Source: CAMBDS01 sp964355675
GTDB taxonomy: Bacteria > Electryoneota > AABM5-125-24 > Hatepunaeales > Hatepunaeaceae
Assembly (NCBI GenBank): GCA_964355675.1
Contig: CAYHEC010000007.1
Span: 75,034 to 139,033, forward strand
Length of the DNA: 64,000 bases
Direction of reading: 5' to 3'
How positions within the stretch are numbered: the first letter of the stretch is position 1; each line of letters begins with the position of its first letter. A program made the position numbers and the translations under genes. The notes below the pieces were generated by a model, which did no database searches, had not been told where the DNA came from, and worked only from the letters and a program-made list of their open reading frames with translations. This document shows, piece after piece, positions 62,601 through 64,000 of this stretch.

Positions 62601-62830
62601 GGCTTCGACCGAAGCTGATGTCAGTTGCAACGACCATTATCGGATTACTACCGATACTTTGGTCAACGGGTACGGGAGCCGATCTGATGAAGCCGATTGC
62701 CTCGCCGATGGTGGGAGGATTGTTTACTTCGGCGATCCACGTTTTGATCGTAACGCCGGTGATTTTCGCGCTGATGAAGGAGCGGGAGCTGAAAAGAGGC
62801 GGGCTGAAACCGGCGAATATTGAACTGTGA
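59696..62830 (+). CDS. cusA: Heavy-metal RND efflux pump (CusA/CzcA family, probably Cu(I)/Ag(I))
   Basis: 1044 residues from a GTG overlapping the adaptor stop (GTGA). It is a proton-driven inner-membrane transporter with twelve membrane helices and two large periplasmic loops. Visible family features: first helix VIVLIGSAFLVLWGIWAL, VDAIPDLSDNQVIV, GGFVKQYQVELDPAKMQAFGIS, the TM4 proton-relay helix with GVLDDASITVMENAYRH (about 399-416), and QPIINRINMLATGVRTDLGIKIYG (about 656), in the position where CusA carries one of its copper methionines. GSEFMPALDEGSLLFMPTT also has well-placed methionines. The adaptor's copper domains support Cu/Ag over Zn/Co/Cd, but the metal is not proven. Length and motifs are complete. 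Confidence 0.88.
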   Translation: MIEWIIAWSLKNRVIVLIGSAFLVLWGIWALENTPVDAIPDLSDNQVIVMTDWMGRAPQLVEDQVTYPLQNALKGLPRTKAVRGLSMFGISMIYVIFDEDVDIYWARSRVMEKLNEVQGVLPAGARTMLGPDGTGVGHVYWYTVEGDGYDLAQLRSIQDWFLKTGLASVEGVSEVASIGGFVKQYQVELDPAKMQAFGISTMMVMDAVKNSNIDVGGGLIERSSMEYLIRSLGYIKSKSDIEKIVIMANNRGVPVTVADIASVQMGGDIRRGMLDKNGNGEVVGGIIVMRYGENAKQVIDRVKARLKELERGLPSGVKVITAYDRSDLIERALSTLKETLFQETAIVCLVIMLFLFHFRSAVVVIAAIPIAVVTSFIAMYYFHVTSNLMSLAGIAIAIGVLDDASITVMENAYRHISEGGEKARKDIIGTVYASCRTVGRPIFFSMAIIVLSFVPVFMLEGQEGKLFFPLAMTKTAAMVAVAILAITLVPVLCTFLLRGKLRPEESNPLNRFFNALYEPIIRFALRSKWEMIALNVLVLIFTGWLATRIGSEFMPALDEGSLLFMPTTLPNVSITEAKRILQVQDKIIKSVPEVDLVLGKVGRAETATDPAPVSMIETIITLKPHNQWRKGMTRDDIISELDAKLQIPGVANGWTQPIINRINMLATGVRTDLGIKIYGADLKRLEELAIEAEHIVKQVPGAVDVFAERVIGGNYIDIVPDRNAIARYGFTIGEVQAVIEAASGGMNVTSSVEGRERYPIRVRYARDFRASPEELGNILLTSMSGAQVPLSQVATITVTGGAPMIGSENGMLRSIVFLNVRGRDLGGFVEEAKTTLARDLKLPPGYFVEWSGQWEHQVRAKARLMWIVPIGLVVIYLLLYFIFHSFLEAGLVMLSVPFSLTGGVLFIYWMGYNWSVAVWVGFIALYGVAVETGVVMVVYLQEALDKKLAAGPVGRVELYEAIYEGAVTRLRPKLMSVATTIIGLLPILWSTGTGADLMKPIASPMVGGLFTSAIHVLIVTPVIFALMKERELKRGGLKPANIEL

Positions 62831-62844
62831 GCAGAGGGGTCAAA

Positions 62845-62911
62845 AATCGATCACTTTAGTCACAGAAGGCTGGGAACGGCTGTCTGGCAGGGGTTGCAGG
62901 CGTGATCGATT
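62845..62911. repeat. 10-bp inverted repeat after the efflux operon
   Basis: AATCGATCAC (62845-62854) faces GTGATCGATT (62902-62911), perfect arms around 47 bases. It lies between convergent genes and may be a terminator. It could also be a split binding site. Low certainty. Confidence 0.4.
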
Positions 62912-62980
62912 GGTGACTCATCGTTCTCGTCATTCACCGTAAGCCGGAGACGAAGACCGCGCCTTCAAAGTCGAGATTCT

Positions 62981-63859
62981 CTACTCATTCACCACCTTAT
63001 TCATAACACTTCTCGGTAGCACCACCAACTTCGCCTCGACATACTGCGGAAGATGGTTGCTGACCATCTGCCCTTTAATTTGAGTTCCAATGTAATTTAC
63101 TACCGGTGAGACGAGCGGCGCAATATAAGCGCGTATCCTGTAAAGCCCCGGCATAGCGGGAGCCATAATCCTGAACGATTGCGCTAACGAACTATCGCCG
63201 GTTACAGCGCCTGAAAAAAGGCTGATCTCCTCCTCTTGCGCCCATTCCCTAAACAGGTTAACATATACGCCCGGGCGGTTGGTCGGATAGTGGAACGACC
63301 AACTGAAAGTGCCTTCGACAGTATCCCTTGCGGCGACTCCTCTCGGAAACTCAAGCGAATTGAAACAGACCCCGCTACCCTTTTGTGCCCAATAGCTTCC
63401 CCAGTCGGCGGATTGAGTCGTGCGATAGTTGAACCGAGCTTGCACTAATCCATCGGTTGGTTTGACTACCTCAACCCTTAGCTGATCGTTCTTTCTTCCT
63501 TTCACATTCAGGAATGCTACAATACCTGCAACCAGAAAGATAATTCCAATTATAATTTTCAGAGCGTGAGGAGTCGATCGCCTTTCTGTTTTCTTGATCG
63601 ACTCTGCAGCTGTGACTTCAGAAGGAATCTCTGTTGCTGGAGTCAGCGAGACGAGTAATTGATCCATCTCAAGCTCAAGCGCCTTGGCAATCAGAACGAG
63701 GGTGGTATCATAGACGGTCGTCCGCCTGCCTTTCTCCAAGTCCTGAATTGTGCGAAGCGAGACCTTAGCGGCGTTCGCCAAGTCCTGCTGGGTCATCCGG
63801 CGGCTTTTACGAGCATCGGAGAGCCTTTTTATTCCTAAAGTCGAGAGTTCGAGCGGCAT
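62981..63859 (-). CDS. Membrane-anchored XRE-family transcription regulator
   Basis: 292 residues. About 10-65 is an XRE/Cro-type helix-turn-helix (RMTQQDLANAAKVSLRTIQDLEKG). A basic linker and one membrane helix follow (about 99-118, ALKIIIGIIFLVAGIVAFLNV). The rest (about 120-292) is a beta-rich extracytoplasmic domain (QARFNYRTTQSADWGSYW, VEGTFSWSFHYPTNRPGVYVN) of unknown family. This is the layout of a one-component membrane sensor, also seen in RodZ, though the outer domain is not RodZ-like. It is convergent with the efflux operon; regulation of that operon is possible but not shown. The start ATG has a weak ribosome site. Confidence 0.75.
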   Translation of the reverse strand: MPLELSTLGIKRLSDARKSRRMTQQDLANAAKVSLRTIQDLEKGRRTTVYDTTLVLIAKALELEMDQLLVSLTPATEIPSEVTAAESIKKTERRSTPHALKIIIGIIFLVAGIVAFLNVKGRKNDQLRVEVVKPTDGLVQARFNYRTTQSADWGSYWAQKGSGVCFNSLEFPRGVAARDTVEGTFSWSFHYPTNRPGVYVNLFREWAQEEEISLFSGAVTGDSSLAQSFRIMAPAMPGLYRIRAYIAPLVSPVVNYIGTQIKGQMVSNHLPQYVEAKLVVLPRSVMNKVVNE

Positions 63860-63890
63860 TTATGTGAACAGTTTATTGAGTGGCACAAGA

Positions 63891-63938
63891 GGGCGAACGC
63901 AAGGTTCGCCCGTACGGGCGATGCTTGCCATCGCCCGT
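63891..63938. repeat. Pair of hairpins upstream of the regulator gene
   Basis: GGGCGAAC-GCAAG-GTTCGCCC (63891-63911) and ACGGGCGATG...CATCGCCCGT (63914-63938). They belong to the GGGCG palindrome family; the inner bases differ but remain complementary. Confidence 0.8.
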
Positions 63939-64000
63939 GTTTGCTGCAGGGTGTCCTCGAGTTCTTTGAAATATTCCTATTATAGGATTTAATAATACTT

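Overview
The window looks like a chromosomal piece of an uncultured bacterium of the FCB (Fibrobacteres-Chlorobi-Bacteroidetes) kind. The main reasons are a full-length SprA/Sov homologue (the outer-membrane translocon of the type IX secretion system, T9SS) at 49723-56592, and eleven genes (one cut by the window edge, one broken by a stop) whose products end in a T9SS-type C-terminal sorting domain with the PNPFN signature. The promoters I can read are ordinary sigma-70 type (TTGACT-N17-TATnnT), not the Bacteroidetes TANNTTTG type. This favours a deep FCB candidate phylum over Bacteroidetes proper, but I cannot name the lineage.

Layout. 1-1409: end of a T9SS-sorted protein. 1465-10828 (minus strand): an operon of four T9SS cargo genes, mostly LVIVD-type beta-propellers, read from a promoter at 10919-10947; its first gene carries an in-frame TGA. 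11268-23108 (plus strand): a virus-derived module. It holds a capsid cement protein, major capsid protein, connector-like proteins, large terminase, portal, prohead-protease-like protein, two small exported or membrane proteins, a LamG plus beta-helix protein with a repeat-expanded signal peptide, two small membrane proteins and an amidase. I find no tail, integrase or replication genes. On the opposite strand between capsid and connector genes lies an 81-nt class II tRNA with 8-bp acceptor and 4-bp T stem (an allo-tRNA architecture), with its own promoter. 23347-39965 (plus): a second run of secreted proteins (beta-helix, propellers, a PKD-CapA phosphoesterase-like protein) with one GNAT acetyltransferase. 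40092-49208 (minus): a PA14/propeller cargo protein and a giant beta-helix/fibronectin-type protein divergent from sprA. 56908-62830: a Cus-type copper/silver tripartite efflux operon, followed by a convergent membrane-anchored XRE regulator.

A layer of short palindromic elements runs through the whole window. Families of hairpins with changing but self-complementary stems fill most intergenic gaps, sometimes nested inside one another (16749-16954). They also occur in frame inside coding sequence, at two fixed points of the T9SS sorting domains. A 27-bp hairpin unit has been amplified nine times inside a signal peptide (20156-20398).

How it fits together: the propeller, helix and PA14 proteins are probably cargo exported through SprA and anchored on the surface; the remaining T9SS parts (PorV, GldKLMN, sortase-like PorU) are not in this window. 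The virus-like module is inserted between two cargo blocks. The Cus operon is a separate metal-resistance unit. Coordinates of hairpins and promoters were read by eye; functions of cargo domains are inferred from fold-level similarity.
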